DNA from: Rivularia sp963920925
GTDB taxonomy: Bacteria > Cyanobacteriota > Cyanobacteriia > Cyanobacteriales > Nostocaceae
DNA: 64,000 nt
Assembly: GCF_963920925.1 (NCBI RefSeq)
Contig: NZ_CAWUDI010000023.1
Span: 1-64,000 of the forward strand
Direction of reading: 5' to 3'
Part shown: in pieces, positions 14,335 to 22,990 of the stretch
Layout of the letters: every line of letters begins with the position of its first letter
Numbering within the stretch: position 1 is the stretch's first letter
Position numbers and translations under genes: made by a program
The notes under the pieces: model-generated
The model's database searches: none
The model's input: only the letters and a program-made list of their open reading frames with translations
Told to the model about the DNA's origin: nothing

Positions 14335-17073
14335 ATGATTGTAGCACAAGATAGAACAGAAAGTGCGATTTGTAAGCCAGAATACATCTCTACAAAGCAT
14401 TGGGAAGAGTGGGTAAATTCCGGGGTTAAACCATCAATAATTGCGGCTAATATTTATACTGAATTAGATGCAAGAGAACTTGATAAAGCTTTAAATCGAA
14501 ATACTCATAGGAAATGGAAACACTCAGATAAGCTGGTACCAGCATGGTTGGTGCATGGTGTTAACCCGCTTACAGGAGAAAGAGAATGGCTTGGAATCCA
14601 AGCCAAGCCGGACAATCCAGAAATCAAGAATGGTAAAACTCAAAAATATATTGGTACTTGGGATTATGGAGCAGCGCCACTGTTTTTAAAAGTTGATGAT
14701 TTCGATTATTGGTTAAAAGTAATACAAGATTTAGGAATACCAATAATAATTACAGAAGGTGCTAAAAAAGCTGCGTGCTTATTAAGTAATGGTTATGCTT
14801 GTATTAGTATTCCTGGAGTTAGTGCCTGTAGGAAGAAAGGTAAGTTACACAAACTAATAAATCAATTCTGTGGATTCGGCAGAACTTTTTACTTGTGTTT
14901 CGACAATGATGTTATTACCAAGCGTCCGGTACAATTAGCCCTTGAGGGATTAGCAAGGGACTTGAGCGCTACAGGTAGCAAAGTAATGGTAATTTCTCTT
15001 CCCGAAGGGGATGCTAAGGGAGTTGATGATTATATAGTCACTAACTCGGTAGAAGCATTTGAGAAATTAGTTACTCACGCTCAAACAATTGAGGAGTGGA
15101 AAGAAGACAACGATCTATCTTGGAGCGCCAAACAGGAGCAGATCAAAAATCGCAAGAAATCGAAATTAGCAAGAGCTGTAGAAACTATTCAAACTGCGTG
15201 GGGTGGGTTTTTAAGGTGGAATGAGCTATCCCAACTCCCCGAGCTTGGATTTGAACAATTAGAAGCCGATGAATTAAGAATCAAAATCGCGCTAGAACTC
15301 GATATGGATGTCAGCAAAGATGACTCGGTAACAGCCATCCGAGCATTATCAAAACAACATCGCTATCATCCCATAAGAGAATACTTGCAAGATGTAGCAG
15401 AAAGCTACCACGACGTAGACCTAACAATAATCGACAATTTAGCCACCGAACTATTCGGCAACGATTCGCAAATTTGCAACATATATATGAAGCGATTTCT
15501 GATCGGGTCGGTAGCGAGAATGATGAGACCCGGAACCAAGATGGACAACGCGGTAATTCTCCACGGTGCTGAAGGAATTAAAAAGTCAACATTTTGGAGT
15601 GCGTTATTCGGGGAGGATTGGTTTTCTGATTCGATCGACGACTCCAACGCTAAAGATGAAAAGATGTTGATTCACGAATACTGGTGTCTAGAATGGTCGG
15701 AATTTGCGACGGTCTACAAGCATAAAGATATTGAATCATTGAAGAAATTCCTGGCTCAAAGGAATGATTCCTTTCGTAAACCCTACGAACGAACCATCTC
15801 AAAACATAAGCGCGGCTGCGTGTTTGTCGGCACCACCAACAATCCCGAAATTTTGCAAGACCCTTCAGGGCGTAACCGTAGATTTTGGATTATCAACGTT
15901 AACCAAGAAATTAATATCGCCAAACTAGAAGCAATTCGAGATCAACTTTGGGCTGCTGCTTACTATTGCTGGAAGAAAGGAGATATCCACTACATTGCCG
16001 AATATTCGGATGAAGCCAAATTACAAGACAAAGAAAACGAGCAATTTAAAGCGGTTCATCCTTGGCAAGAATTTATTGAGTCATTCCTCATTAACAAAAT
16101 TCAAACCTACAAAGAAGAAATTTTCGAGGCGTTGGGGATAGAGCCAGGAAGAAGAGAAGCTCGCCACGAACGAACGATCGATCAATGCTTAAAAATATTG
16201 GGATGGGAATCAACCAAGGAACGAGGATATGCAGCGAATGGATACCGACCTCGTTTATGGAAAAAAATAATCGCAGAAAAAAATATAAATTTTGAAGGGG
16301 GGGTGGATCGAAATGCCCAAGACAACGATATACCAAAGAAAACCTTCGATCCACCCTTCGATCCACCCCTTGATCTAAAAAATAATAATAACTACTCAAA
16401 GCCTGTAGTTACAGTCGATCCACCCAACGATCCACCCTTCGATCCACCAAAAACCGGGGTGGATCGAAAAAACGAAGGGCAAGTAACGAATTTCGATCCA
16501 CCCTTCGATCCACCCCTCGATCCGGATCGAGGGGTGGATCGTTGGGTGGATCGAAAGATTTCGGGCAGGGGAAAAGGTTTCGGGCATTTCGATCCACCCC
16601 CCCCTAAAAAAGTTGAAAATAAAAAAGAAGAAAAAAAAGAATTAATTGAGCTTCATCCCAGTTTTGACCAGAATCAAAATAACCTATTAAAAATTTCAGG
16701 AATTACTGGTAAGTGGGAAGTGAGCTATCAGCGCGGTCAAACCCACATCCATATAAAATATTTGTCCCCCGATAAAAAGAAGGGGAGGCAATCCGAATTT
16801 ATTCAGGTAAGGGAGCGGCTAACTTACACGCATTTTCGAGAGAAAGTAGAAGGTGCTATTTGGGAATTAGAAAGGGGGTTGGTAGGCGATCGCCTTTTCC
16901 GAGTTGAGGTGATGTCGAACGATATGAATGAACTTAAACCAAAGTTGATTGAGGGATGCACGCTAGTGTCAGTCCCGGACGTGCCAGATAGAACATACTT
17001 TACCTTCGCCTCTCCTACAGGAAGAGTTATTACCAAGTTTGGTCTAAATGAATTTGAGCTTATGGAGAGATAG
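14335..17073 (+). CDS. Primase-helicase (Toprim-like + VapE-like), repeat-rich tail
   Basis: The protein has 912 residues. A Toprim-like domain of the DUF3854 kind lies at about 60-245, with the catalytic Glu in ITEGAKKA (E141) and the acidic set DND (190-192). A VirE/VapE-like superfamily 3 helicase follows at about 370-540: P-loop GAEGIKKST (411-419), acidic strand YWCLEWSE, GTTNN sensor (499-503) and RRFW finger. A repeat-rich linker (about 655-755) of FDPP units is coded by iteron-like DNA, and a 150-residue C-terminal domain ends the protein. It should prime and unwind element DNA. The P-loop has Lys where the second Gly is usual (GIKKS instead of GIGKS). Confidence 0.85.
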   Translation: MIVAQDRTESAICKPEYISTKHWEEWVNSGVKPSIIAANIYTELDARELDKALNRNTHRKWKHSDKLVPAWLVHGVNPLTGEREWLGIQAKPDNPEIKNGKTQKYIGTWDYGAAPLFLKVDDFDYWLKVIQDLGIPIIITEGAKKAACLLSNGYACISIPGVSACRKKGKLHKLINQFCGFGRTFYLCFDNDVITKRPVQLALEGLARDLSATGSKVMVISLPEGDAKGVDDYIVTNSVEAFEKLVTHAQTIEEWKEDNDLSWSAKQEQIKNRKKSKLARAVETIQTAWGGFLRWNELSQLPELGFEQLEADELRIKIALELDMDVSKDDSVTAIRALSKQHRYHPIREYLQDVAESYHDVDLTIIDNLATELFGNDSQICNIYMKRFLIGSVARMMRPGTKMDNAVILHGAEGIKKSTFWSALFGEDWFSDSIDDSNAKDEKMLIHEYWCLEWSEFATVYKHKDIESLKKFLAQRNDSFRKPYERTISKHKRGCVFVGTTNNPEILQDPSGRNRRFWIINVNQEINIAKLEAIRDQLWAAAYYCWKKGDIHYIAEYSDEAKLQDKENEQFKAVHPWQEFIESFLINKIQTYKEEIFEALGIEPGRREARHERTIDQCLKILGWESTKERGYAANGYRPRLWKKIIAEKNINFEGGVDRNAQDNDIPKKTFDPPFDPPLDLKNNNNYSKPVVTVDPPNDPPFDPPKTGVDRKNEGQVTNFDPPFDPPLDPDRGVDRWVDRKISGRGKGFGHFDPPPPKKVENKKEEKKELIELHPSFDQNQNNLLKISGITGKWEVSYQRGQTHIHIKYLSPDKKKGRQSEFIQVRERLTYTHFREKVEGAIWELERGLVGDRLFRVEVMSNDMNELKPKLIEGCTLVSVPDVPDRTYFTFASPTGRVITKFGLNEFELMER
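16298..16602. repeat. Iteron-like 12-mers and 66-bp palindrome inside the primase gene
   Basis: There are about twelve copies of TTCGATCCACCC or its complement: eight in one direction and four in the other. Some are in 12-bp tandem phase. The core 16491-16556 is a near-perfect 66-bp palindrome; its inner 36 bp (16506-16541) are exactly self-complementary. The reading frame stays open through all of it. Iterons beside or within a replication gene usually mark a replication origin. Confidence 0.8.
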
Positions 17074-17077
17074 AAAC

Positions 17078-17362
17078 ATGAAGGTCACTTGCCAATACTG
17101 CAAAAAAGCTCCGATGCAATACGAACAATGCAGAAGCTACGGGGGTAATTTAATTTTTATTTATAAATGCCCAAATTGCGGGGAAGGCTGTATTGCCAAA
17201 AAACTAGATTATTCGGGGGCACCGGAAATTAAATGGTTAGTCCCAAAAGCCGAAGACCCTACAACTGAAGATGATTTTGGAGGAGTAAAAGTTGATGGCT
17301 ACGACATCATCGCGGCTAGTGATGCAACCGATCAAGATGGTAATTCGGTTTACTGGTCATGA
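17078..17362 (+). CDS. Small zinc-ribbon protein before the integrase
   Basis: The protein has 94 residues from the ATG at 17078 (MKVTCQYC), chosen because a purine-rich GGAGAG precedes it. Two CxxC pairs (CQYC, about 5-8; CPNC, about 35-38) make a zinc ribbon; the rest is acidic. It overlaps the integrase start by four bases (ATGA), so it is translated together with the integrase. It may help as an excision or control factor, or simply be a small nucleic-acid-binding protein. Confidence 0.65.
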   Translation: MKVTCQYCKKAPMQYEQCRSYGGNLIFIYKCPNCGEGCIAKKLDYSGAPEIKWLVPKAEDPTTEDDFGGVKVDGYDIIAASDATDQDGNSVYWS

Positions 17363-18504
17363 GTGCTGAAGAACTTAACGCAATTAACAAACGCTTAGCC
17401 GAAGGACTTATGGGAGTAAGGGTTGAGCAATTAGGAAGTAAGCTATATTTACGTGCAACCTTACCCCCAAAGCCGAACTCTGACAAAAGTAGACCGTCCC
17501 AACAGCGTATAGCTTTGGGGATAAAAGCGAATAGCAGGGGAGTGAAGCGAGCAGAAGCAGAAGCGTATAAACTCGCGGGGCTGCTAGCTTGTAAAGATTT
17601 CGAGTGGGAAATTTATCTGCAAGGTTCCCCTGAATCTCCACTCGTGCGCTACATCAAAGATTTGATTGTAGACTTTGAAAACTTCTACTTTGAAACCCGT
17701 CAACGCAACCACAAAACAGTAACTACATGGACTGTGGAATATCTGCGAGTATTTCTCAAACTACCTCAAGATGAACTGCTGACCAAAGAAGCAATACTAA
17801 AAGTTGTAACCGCGACTCGACCGGACACTAGAACCCGTAAACGGGTCTGTATGGGGCTGCAATCGCTAGCTGATTTTGCGGGAATTAAAATCAACCTCAA
17901 GCCCTACAAAGGAAAATATTCCCCAAAGAAAGCGACACCGCGAGATTTACCGGATGACGCGACCATAGCCAAATATTTTTTTGAGATTGAAAATGAATCG
18001 TGGCGTTGGGTATATGGGATGCTGGCAACCTACGGTCTAAGAAACCACGAAGTATTTCGTTTGGATTTCAACGCGATCGAAAAAGGCGACTACATTGTCA
18101 ACGTGGGGGAGAACTCCAAAACTGGCTCGCGGCGCGTGTGGCCTTGTTATCCAGAATGGTTTGAGCAGTTTGACTTGCAAAACGTAAAGCTACCAAGTGT
18201 AAACGTCGATCGCGCGAATGCCGATGTCGGACATGTGGTTACAGTATGGTTTAAACGCCACATTCCCTTTGCCCCATATAACTTGCGTCACTGTTGGGCG
18301 GTGCGTACCTTGGAATTTGGACTTGATATTTCCTTGGCTGCTCAACAAATGGGTCATTCCAACCAAGTACACAGCGAACTTTATCACCACTGGATTAGCG
18401 AACGCCATCACCAACGGGCATTTGAGTTAATGATGATGAGAGAAAGCCGACCACAGCCCCCTGTTGTTTTGGGACATAAACCAGTAAAATTTTTTCTTGA
18501 CTAA
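17359..18504 (+). CDS. Tyrosine recombinase (integrase of the element)
   Basis: A protein of 381 residues. The N-terminal DNA-binding part (1-180) is followed by the catalytic domain with R228 (GLRNHE), K254 (NSKTG), R310-H311 (NLRH; the first His of the usual box is Asn308), GH at 332-333 and the nucleophile Y342 (ELYHHW). It should integrate and excise the element at tRNA-Phe. It lies 75 bases from the intact tRNA and points toward it, the classic arrangement. It is complete, in contrast to the remnant at the other end, and the two do not look like close relatives. Confidence 0.92.
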   Translation: MSAEELNAINKRLAEGLMGVRVEQLGSKLYLRATLPPKPNSDKSRPSQQRIALGIKANSRGVKRAEAEAYKLAGLLACKDFEWEIYLQGSPESPLVRYIKDLIVDFENFYFETRQRNHKTVTTWTVEYLRVFLKLPQDELLTKEAILKVVTATRPDTRTRKRVCMGLQSLADFAGIKINLKPYKGKYSPKKATPRDLPDDATIAKYFFEIENESWRWVYGMLATYGLRNHEVFRLDFNAIEKGDYIVNVGENSKTGSRRVWPCYPEWFEQFDLQNVKLPSVNVDRANADVGHVVTVWFKRHIPFAPYNLRHCWAVRTLEFGLDISLAAQQMGHSNQVHSELYHHWISERHHQRAFELMMMRESRPQPPVVLGHKPVKFFLD

Positions 18505-18578
18505 ACTTTGACTAAAGAAAAAGATTAGATGCAAGGAGCTGGTGTAGTCAAAACTAGGGTTATTTGGGGCTGTAAACA

Positions 18579-18652
<74 letters not shown>

Positions 18653-19157
18653 AAACTTATTTGACCTACGATTATGAAATATAGCAAACTTATATTACTT
18701 TTGCAATAGTTTCGCCAAAAAAACTATTTATATGGATTTAATTGACAAATTTACCTTCCGGAGAATCTAAAAAAACTACTAACTCTACGACAGCGATACT
18801 ATTCATCCTAATTCTGGTTAAACTGTCTAATCACCATAAATGTAGTATTGCTAAGCTAAATAAACAATTTACATCACCCCTGCAAATTTGCTGGTAGGTA
18901 ATTCACAAGAAGAAGGAAACAGCAAGTGAAATTAAAATAACTTTCCCTAAAGCGATATAGTTGTACTATATACTAATAAGACCTATGCTTATGATTGAGT
19001 TCAAAGCTAACCCGCATTTGTTGCCGTAGGGTTGATACTTAAAAATATGTTACTACTAAGGAACAAAATAAATGCTGTATAAGTAAATCAGAAAGTTGTA
19101 TTGAGAGTATTTGTTTAACCGTTCATACTTAATCGCTGTTCTATATAACTAACAAAA
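18653..19157. other. Intergenic stretch upstream of the ArsR gene
   Basis: AT-rich, with no gene or clear structure. It must contain the tRNA-Phe promoter (leftward) and the regulator promoter (rightward); neither can be fixed with confidence. Confidence 0.4.
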
Positions 19158-19478
19158 GTGCAATCTATTGAAAAACAACCTATCAGTCACGAAAAAGCTC
19201 AAAGAATGGCAGCTTTTTTTAGCTTTTTAGGAGATGCTAATCGTTTAAGAATTTTGTCGCTTCTTGCAGAAAAAGAATTTTGTGTTAGTGATTTAGCTAC
19301 TATCTTAGAAATGAGCGAATCTGCTGTTTCTCACCAACTCCGAAACTTACGAATTATGCGTTTAGTTAGTTATCGCAAGCAAGGTAGGCGAGTGTTTTAT
19401 CAACTCCACGATAGTCATGTGTTGCATCTTTATCAATCTGTTGCAGAACACATAGATGAAAAAGATGAAATCTTTTAA
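19158..19478 (+). CDS. ArsR/SmtB-family metal-responsive repressor
   Basis: It starts at GTG and has 106 residues. The winged helix-turn-helix has recognition helix SESAVSHQLRNLRIM. The C-terminal helix YQLHDSHVLHLYQSVAEHIDE aligns with SmtB so that all four alpha-5 zinc ligands (D104, H106, H117, E120 in SmtB) are present. The alpha-3 motif is FCVSDL with a single Cys, as in SmtB ELCVGDL. A Zn(II) sensor that leaves DNA when zinc binds is the best reading. The usual metallothionein or zinc ATPase partner gene is not next to it. Confidence 0.85.
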   Translation: MQSIEKQPISHEKAQRMAAFFSFLGDANRLRILSLLAEKEFCVSDLATILEMSESAVSHQLRNLRIMRLVSYRKQGRRVFYQLHDSHVLHLYQSVAEHIDEKDEIF

Positions 19479-20164
19479 CCCTATTTTATCGAAAAATTAT
19501 CTAGTTTATTTTTAAAATACGTGGGTTAAGAAAGATTAAAACATTAAAAATATGATTTTCAATATCACTTGATATCTGTTGAGCGCAAAGCCTTATAATC
19601 GGATATATTAATCAAATAAAATTTTTACATAAAAAGAAATGTTACTTATTTTCTGAGCGTGGATTAAATAAAAATTAGCGTTATTTTCACCAAGTAAATT
19701 TTATCGGTTTGTTAGCGGAGCGTGTCCGATAGGACATAGCCCCCGGATTTATCCGTGGATTATACGAGGTAGTTGCCCCTAGATTTATTTATGGGGAATT
19801 AATTACGTTTCTAACAGAAATTATTTCTTGAAATAATAAGTTTTGATGACTACTGGGGCTTTTCGCTAATTTAATCTTAGTCTCATCTGCTCAATGCCAA
19901 ATTTTAACTGATTTTTTATAATTTGAAAATACTAACATTGCTTAATTATTGCTTTTTAACTATATACAAATATAGTTAGTTCGTGAGCATATTGTTCGAT
20001 TGCTTTTTAATTTGGTGCAGTAAGTCTAAATAGTCAAGATTTCTAGATTTATTGTGAAAAAACTACTGAATCCTGATATATTATTGAAAATTCTTTTTGA
20101 TAAAACTGCTTTGATAAAAGTAGGAGTTACCCCGAATAATTATTGTGAAGTGTGAGTGAACATA
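19479..20164. other. Long intergenic stretch with an interspersed repeat
   Basis: This is mostly AT-rich. Around 19710-19745 lies GTTAGCGGAGCGTGTCC followed by GATA and GGACA, an inverted-repeat-bearing sequence like the dispersed repeats common in Nostocales. Near 19740-19800 there is a second GC-richer segment. The porin leader and promoter must lie in the last 150 bases. Confidence 0.4.
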
Positions 20165-21814
20165 ATGAACAAAGTATTGCAAGCTCTACTAACAAGCCCA
20201 CTTGTTGGTACAATGATAGTTATCGGTAGCGATGCTATATCAGCACAAACTGTTGTTAGTGTAGAAAGTAAGGAAGAAAAAACAGTTGTAACACCGCTAT
20301 TTCGAGATGATAATCCTAGTCAGAAAAAGACGATCGCACAAGTGACATCAGTGTCTCAGCTATCCGATGTACAGCCTACTGACTGGGCATTCCAGGCTCT
20401 GCAATCTTTGGTAGAACGTTATGGATGTATTGCTGGATATCCGAATCAAACTTATCGCGGTAATCGTGCATTAACTCGATATGAATTCGCTGCTGGTTTA
20501 AATGCTTGTTTGGATAGAGTCAACGAATTAATCGCAACAGCTACTGCCGATATTGTTACAAGAGAAGACTTAGCTACACTGCAAAAGCTCCAAGAAGAAT
20601 TCGGAGCCGAACTTGCTACCTTACGTGGAAGAGTAGATGCGGTAGAAGCACAAACTGCTCAACTAGAAGCGAATCAATTTTCTACAACTTCTAAATTTGA
20701 AGGTGAAGTTGTAACGGCAGTGGTTGATGCTTTGGAAGGAGAGACAAACGAAGACAATACAACTTTTGGAGCTAGAGCGCGAATCAACTTTGCTACTAGT
20801 TTTACTGGAAAAGACACTTTATACACTCGTATTCAGACTAATAATATTGTAAGTCCTGATATAGGAACACCCGAAGGTAATCTTGCTTTTGGCGAAAGCA
20901 GCGATGATGCTAGTACTGATGCTGCTCTTGATGCATTATGGTATAGCTTCCCTCTTACTCCTAAAACTAACGTTATTGCGATCGCGAATGCAGGTGCTGC
21001 CGATGACGTTGTAGATACTGTGAACCAATTTGATGGTGATGGAACTTTTGGTGCAATATCCTCTTTTGGTACTCGTAACCCGATTTACTATCAAATGGGT
21101 GGTTCCGGATTAGGAATCACTCAAGAATTTGGCGGTAATTTGGCATTGAGTTTGGCTTATTTAGGAGGTTCACCCGCAGATCCTTCTCAAGATAATGGTA
21201 TATTCAATGGTCCCTATGGTGCGCTTGCACAATTAACCTTTGAACCAAGCGAACGCTTTAAAATTGGTTTGACCTATATAAACGCTTACAATCAGCAACT
21301 AGGTACTGGTAGCCAACGTGCCAATCCCATATCTTTCCTTGCAAATGAAAATGTTCCCGATCCTAATAATCCAGGACAAACCGAGTCAGCAGAAGTGCCA
21401 TTTTCTAACAATTCTTACGGTATACAAGCTTCTTTAGGCATTACCAACAATATCGTCTTAGGAGGTTGGGTTGGATACACAAATGCTAGTAATTTATCCA
21501 CTCAAGGAGGAAGAATTGACCGTGGAAACCTTGATATATGGAATTGGGCGGTAACTTTAGGGTTTCCAGATTTGGGTAAAAAAGGAAACTTGGCAGGTAT
21601 TATCGTAGGTATGGAACCGAAGGTAACGGATTCGAGTATTGATGAGATAAATGAAGATAACGATACTTCCTATCATATCGAAGCGTTTTACCAATTTAAG
21701 GTAAATGACAACATTGCTATTACCCCTGGAGTTATCTGGTTAACGGCACCAGATCATAACGATAATAACGAAGATGTTGTAATTGGTGCGCTTAGAACTA
21801 GTTTTACTTTTTAA
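20165..21814 (+). CDS. SLH-OprB outer-membrane porin
   Basis: About 549 residues from the ATG at 20165. A signal peptide (about 1-28) is followed by a single SLH domain (about 65-115: DVQPTDWAFQALQSLVERYG, ALTRYEFAAGLNACLDR) that holds the protein to the cell wall. A coiled coil comes next (about 125-170), then an OprB-like 16-strand beta barrel ending in the aromatic TSFTF. Such porins carry small solutes and inorganic ions, including iron, over the cyanobacterial outer membrane. The SmtB-like regulator upstream in the same direction suggests but does not prove metal control. An earlier GTG start is possible. Confidence 0.9.
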   Translation: MNKVLQALLTSPLVGTMIVIGSDAISAQTVVSVESKEEKTVVTPLFRDDNPSQKKTIAQVTSVSQLSDVQPTDWAFQALQSLVERYGCIAGYPNQTYRGNRALTRYEFAAGLNACLDRVNELIATATADIVTREDLATLQKLQEEFGAELATLRGRVDAVEAQTAQLEANQFSTTSKFEGEVVTAVVDALEGETNEDNTTFGARARINFATSFTGKDTLYTRIQTNNIVSPDIGTPEGNLAFGESSDDASTDAALDALWYSFPLTPKTNVIAIANAGAADDVVDTVNQFDGDGTFGAISSFGTRNPIYYQMGGSGLGITQEFGGNLALSLAYLGGSPADPSQDNGIFNGPYGALAQLTFEPSERFKIGLTYINAYNQQLGTGSQRANPISFLANENVPDPNNPGQTESAEVPFSNNSYGIQASLGITNNIVLGGWVGYTNASNLSTQGGRIDRGNLDIWNWAVTLGFPDLGKKGNLAGIIVGMEPKVTDSSIDEINEDNDTSYHIEAFYQFKVNDNIAITPGVIWLTAPDHNDNNEDVVIGALRTSFTF

Positions 21815-21976
21815 CGCTTTTCGTAATTGATTGGCGTGTGGGATTTTTTGTCTAAAAAACCGTAAGTAACTTCTTTAATATTTTGCAAAATAATCGATCC
21901 GCCTGACGGCGGAAAAAAGTAAAAAAGTAAAAAAGTAAAAGAGCAAAGCGCAAAAGACCAAAAGTATAAAGGGCTA

Positions 21977-22831
21977 CTAAAGAGTCCTCCCAACCCCGCA
22001 GACAACACGAAAACCAATACCGTTGCTGCCGTCGTCGCGCGTAGGAGAGTAGCTACGATACGCGGAACGGCAGTAAGCAGGATTGTTGAGCCAGGAACCA
22101 CCACGCAGGCTTTGAGAACGATTATCATTATCGACTTGATTTTCAGTATCTACCCACGCACTGCCATCTGTTGGCGCACCCTCATAGTTGTCATGCCAAT
22201 CATCAAGACACCATTCCCAAGCATTCCCATGCATATCGTATAGCCCAAAGGCATTAGCTACATCAAAGCTACCCACGGGTGTTGTTTTCTCGCGATAAAT
22301 CCCTTTAGGACCTTGACCATAGGAACCCGACCATTTATATTCTTCATTATCCGTACCTCGATAATTAGCTAAATCGGTGGTAATTGTCTCGCCAAAATGA
22401 AAAGGTGTGGTGGTTCCTGCTCTACAGGCATATTCCCACTCGGCTTCGCTGGGGAGATGATATTCTCGTCGGGTATGATTTGATAATCTGGCGCAAAATT
22501 CAACGGCATCGTACCAAGAAACTTGCTCTACAGGTAAGTTATCTCCTTTAAAGCGTGATGGCTCCGAGTTTAATTCTCTTTCTACTTGAGGTAATTTAGC
22601 TACTGCTCGCCACTGGGCTTGAGTTATGGGATATTTACCCATAAAGAAGAATGGAAGCGTTACTTGATGTTGGGGACGTTCTGAGTCACTGCTACCTTCT
22701 TCCGTTTCTGGTGCGCCCATTGTAAAAGTACCGTCGGGGATGTAAACCATTTCTAGTTCAATTCCCGAACCTAAGTCTTCGATATAATATTGCCCTGTTC
22801 CTTGTTTATATTGAATGACTGCTTTTGTCAT
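21977..22831 (-). CDS. FGE-sulfatase (SUMF1-like) protein
   Basis: A protein of 284 residues. The FGE-sulfatase fold of the C-type lectin class is marked by IPDGTFTMGAP, QVTLPFFFMGKYPITQAQW, LPVEQVSWYDAVEFC, LPSEAEWEYACRAG, GLYDMHGNAWEWCLDDW, SLRGGSW and GIGFRVV. It probably binds ligand or partner rather than modifying sulfatases; a nearby sulfatase is missing. It follows the SAV_2336/FGE fusion in the same direction and is its paralogue. The last 40 residues differ sharply from it while the frame is conserved, pointing to a variable surface. It is the terminal gene of the conflict locus. Confidence 0.88.
   Translation of the reverse strand: MTKAVIQYKQGTGQYYIEDLGSGIELEMVYIPDGTFTMGAPETEEGSSDSERPQHQVTLPFFFMGKYPITQAQWRAVAKLPQVERELNSEPSRFKGDNLPVEQVSWYDAVEFCARLSNHTRREYHLPSEAEWEYACRAGTTTPFHFGETITTDLANYRGTDNEEYKWSGSYGQGPKGIYREKTTPVGSFDVANAFGLYDMHGNAWEWCLDDWHDNYEGAPTDGSAWVDTENQVDNDNRSQSLRGGSWLNNPAYCRSAYRSYSPTRDDGSNGIGFRVVCGVGRTL
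22016..22093 (-). other. Candidate DGR variable region, copy 1
   Basis: These are the codons from the conserved Trp of GGSW to the Ile of IGFRV. Compared with copy 2 at 23030-23104, twelve codons change the amino acid and all twelve keep the same third base. Most are of the NNC or NNT type expected from mutated AAC/AAT template codons. Confidence 0.55.
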
Positions 22832-22990
22832 TGCTGCCTGCTTTTGATATTTATATGGACATAATTGACATAATTTTAGATACGTTGCCTAAACCTCAAT
22901 TTTGAAAAAAAATTTTTAACGCTCCGCTCCGCTAACAAACTGTAAAAAAAATAAGAGCAAAGCGCAAAAGAATAAAAGTATAAAGGGTTA

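Larger units (their letters stand above)
21943..22990. repeat. Homologous tails behind the two FGE genes
   Basis: About 35 bases behind each FGE stop codon (21943-21976 and 22955-22990) are nearly identical (GAGCAAAGCGCAAAAGA, then AAAGTATAAAGGG). Homology thus extends beyond coding sequence, as expected from duplication or gene conversion. Confidence 0.6.

Noticed and set aside
16091..16597. Minus-strand DPP-rich proteins
   Set aside because: They are mirror images of the palindromic repeats inside the primase gene, which itself has full domain support.
16298..16602. A CRISPR array
   Set aside because: Repeats are 12 bp, occur in both directions, lack equal spacers and lie inside an open reading frame.
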